A stretch of DNA of 64,000 nt from contig JAKCOZ010000008.1 in assembly GCA_022605955.1 (NCBI GenBank), positions 38,046,547-38,110,546 on the forward strand, read 5' to 3'. Numbering within the stretch: position 1 is the stretch's first letter; the number at the start of each line of letters is the position of its first letter. This stretch comes from Rallus limicola (taxonomy: Eukaryota > Chordata > Aves > Gruiformes > Rallidae). A model generated the notes under the pieces. It was not told the DNA's origin. It did no database searches and saw only the letters and a list, made by a program, of their open reading frames with translations. A program made the translations under genes and the position numbers. Positions 62,150 through 64,000 of the stretch are shown in pieces.

Positions 62150-62530
62150 ATAAATAAAAACCCATTGAACACCCAAGCCCACTGAGAAACCTCAAAAACC
62201 CAATTAAAAACAAAATAACCAACCCGGAAACCCCGGACACCACAAAAACCACAACAGAACCCAAAAGCTCTCCTGTGCCAAAACAGCCCCACAAGTCAGA
62301 AAACCCATAAACTGCAATTAAAGAGATAGACAAATGCACAAAAAAACCCAGAACCCACGGTCACCCCTGGATCCCTGACATCCCAAAAACCCCACAAGCC
62401 CCACCAATCTCCCATATTCAACTAAAACAACCCCACAAGCCCACACTGACCCCACTAACCCGAGGCCCAACACAAACCCCCACAGAACGTCGACACCACC
62501 AAAACCCAGCAGAAACCACAAGCCTGAAAC
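62150..62530. repeat. A/C-rich low-complexity tract
   Basis: A long run rich in aaaaccc and cacaa words on the + strand, almost free of G. It is purine/pyrimidine biased and probably a decayed simple repeat; the minus-strand ORFs here are composition artefacts. Confidence 0.7.
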
Positions 62531-63194
62531 AAACCATGCACCCTTCCCTCCCTGCTGCCAAACAACAAACCCAAACAGCTGCGACAGGCCGCAGGACAGA
62601 AAGCCAGCCCTGGCAGAGAGGTGGGTGGGGAGCTGCGGCCAAGGGAAGGAGATCACAAGAGCCAAGAGCGAGAACGTACCTGCTGCTTCAGTGCCAAAGA
62701 GCACTGCTTTGCCCAACTCCTCCTGTTCGGTGGCATGCTGGAGGCCTTCGCGTGTTCACCAGGAGGAGCAGATGGAGCCTGGACTGAAAGCTTTAGTTAT
62801 CTCCATCAACTGATGGTACCGTCCTGTTCCTTGTCCTCCTGCCAGAGAGCACCTCTGCCTTCTGACCCGAGCAGCCACGCAACTTGTCCTTCCCGGGAGT
62901 TCCCCATGGGGCAAAGTGAGCTCTGAAAGCGCTGCTCAAGCAGAAGCCTCCTGTGAAGGGCAGCAAAGTAAAAGCTTTTCAGCCTGGAGGTCACAAAGAC
63001 CATGTTTTCAGCCAGCCAAGAGAGCAGGAATGGGAAAGGTACATACAGACCTGTACTGCCAGCTGAGCTTGGCCAAGAGAGCCTTAAAACTTCCTCAGAA
63101 ACCGGTTGATTCTGGGGCTCACTGAGGCAGAACACCTCCTGGCTAAAACATTGGGAAAACAAGAAAGAAGGAAGATTTCCCTGCCTCTGGCACA

Positions 63195-63610
63195 CTTCAG
63201 CTGCCATTTGAGAATGCACAGACAGCAGGGACTGAAAGATGCTCCTGGCCTGAAACCCCCCCATGCAGCCCACAGGCAGCCCCACTGACCTTGGGACTGC
63301 ACTTTCCTAACCAAGGACAATGTCCTAACAGTGCCCTACATTGTCTCCCAGCTCTACAAGCATCCACCTTCCAAAGTGCTAAATGTCCAGCAATAACTCC
63401 CAGAAGAAACGTATGAGCACTGAACGATGCAACTGGCCTGGAACCCCCCCATGCAGCCCAGAAACAGGCCGCTGACCCTGGGGCTCAGGGCTTTCCAAAA
63501 TGAGGACAACATCCTATACTGTGCCCTGTGTCATATTTCTGCTCTACCAGTGTCCGCCTTTTGAAAATGCTACACTTCTACCAATAGTTCCCAAACAAAA
63601 GGTGTGGCCC
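63195..63610. repeat. Diverged copies of the array's 190-bp tandem repeat in the flank
   Basis: Two copies, starting ctggcctg at 63244 and 63433 (period 189), plus the end of a third. They share cagcaataactccc and the block gcctgaaacc...cagcccc...gggctcagg...ccttt with the unit repeat at 3903-4365, but at clearly lower identity. Confidence 0.75.
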
Positions 63611-63639
63611 CAAGGAACTGCCTTCAGCTGCAGGAGGGC

Positions 63640-63872
63640 AGCTGGAGAGGGGCTGGGAGGTAGAAATCCTTCCCAGGGAGGGGGGAGGCCCTAGCACAGG
63701 GTGTCCAGAGAACCTGGGGCTGCCCCAGCTCCCTGGCAGGGTTCAAGGCCGGGTTGAATGGGGCTTGGGACAACCTGGGCTGGTGGGGGTGTCCCTGCCC
63801 ATGGCAGGGAGGCACTTTGAGGACTTCGGAGTTGGTCTCCACACAAACCAGTCTCGGGTTCTATGAAACCCT
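63640..63872 (+). mobile_element. CR1 LINE 3' fragment
   Basis: The block gtgtccctgcccatggcagg (about 63789-63808), preceded by gttcaaggccgggttgaatgg and followed by ttctatga near 63860, matches the 3' untranslated end of avian CR1 retrotransposons. It is 5'-truncated, as CR1 copies usually are. It supports a bird (or at least sauropsid) origin. Confidence 0.75.
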
Positions 63873-64000
63873 GATTCCACGCTGCTCCCTCCTGCCCCAG
63901 CACCAAAAGGGAAAGGAAGGAAAAGGTAACCTCTGTGTGACGAGGGCATGTAGCTACGTGAGAGAGAACACAAATATGCTCAGGGCTATTTCCTCTTTGC

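Noticed and set aside
62640..62720. Possible upstream exon of gene C with donor GTACGT
   Set aside because: The frame that looks most protein-like does not match the phase needed to join the gene C exon, and no clear acceptor precedes it.
62806..63285. Leftward 159-codon ORF in the unique flank
   Set aside because: No recognisable domain, no plausible start context, and it runs into the 190-bp repeat copies; probably chance.

Overview
The window reads as bird DNA. It has split genes with consensus splice sites, CpG-island promoters, a CR1-type LINE 3' end at the right edge, and remains of an endogenous retrovirus with a gamma-type envelope. There are no bacterial-style operons. I cannot name the species or chromosome. 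A tandem multicopy array with retroviral debris would suit an avian sex-specific chromosome (W) or another ampliconic region, but that is inference.

About 60.4 kb is a head-to-tail array of one unit, cut here at a common point: starts at 1, 9812, 19087, 27847, 37262, 46032 and 56562, with the last unit truncated at 60389. Units fall into two classes. Units 1, 4 and 6 keep a full retroviral LTR. Units 2, 3 and 5 lost about 0.55 kb of it. Units 3+4 and 5+6 form a higher-order pair: roughly 18960-33430 and 37135-51610 are almost identical, so about 14.5 kb was copied recently.

Each unit contains, left to right on the + strand: (i) exons 4 to 1 of a minus-strand six-exon gene ('gene A', 154 codons, unrecognised), starting in a CpG island; its exons 5 and 6 lie at the right end of the preceding unit; (ii) a terminal exon of a second minus-strand gene ('gene C', 35 codons) next to 190-bp tandem repeats; (iii) an AT-rich stretch with a poorly preserved minus-strand ORF; (iv) a collapsed provirus between matching 5-bp duplications GGCCC, holding 29 bp of 5' LTR, an env remnant, an antisense intron-containing gene ('gene D', 99 codons, C-terminal membrane segment, own promoter and poly(A) signal), and a 3' LTR; (v) a conserved 106-codon ORF and spacer.

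Base 60389 is the array border, just upstream of the gene C 3' splice site. The flank (60390-64000) has no gene I can support. It holds an inverted-repeat element, an A/C-rich tract, diverged copies of the same 190-bp repeat, and a CR1 tail. That repeat suggests the border is the founder locus from which the amplicon arose. The most unusual structure is gene D: a gene with introns, lying antisense between env and the 3' LTR of a provirus and multiplied with the array.
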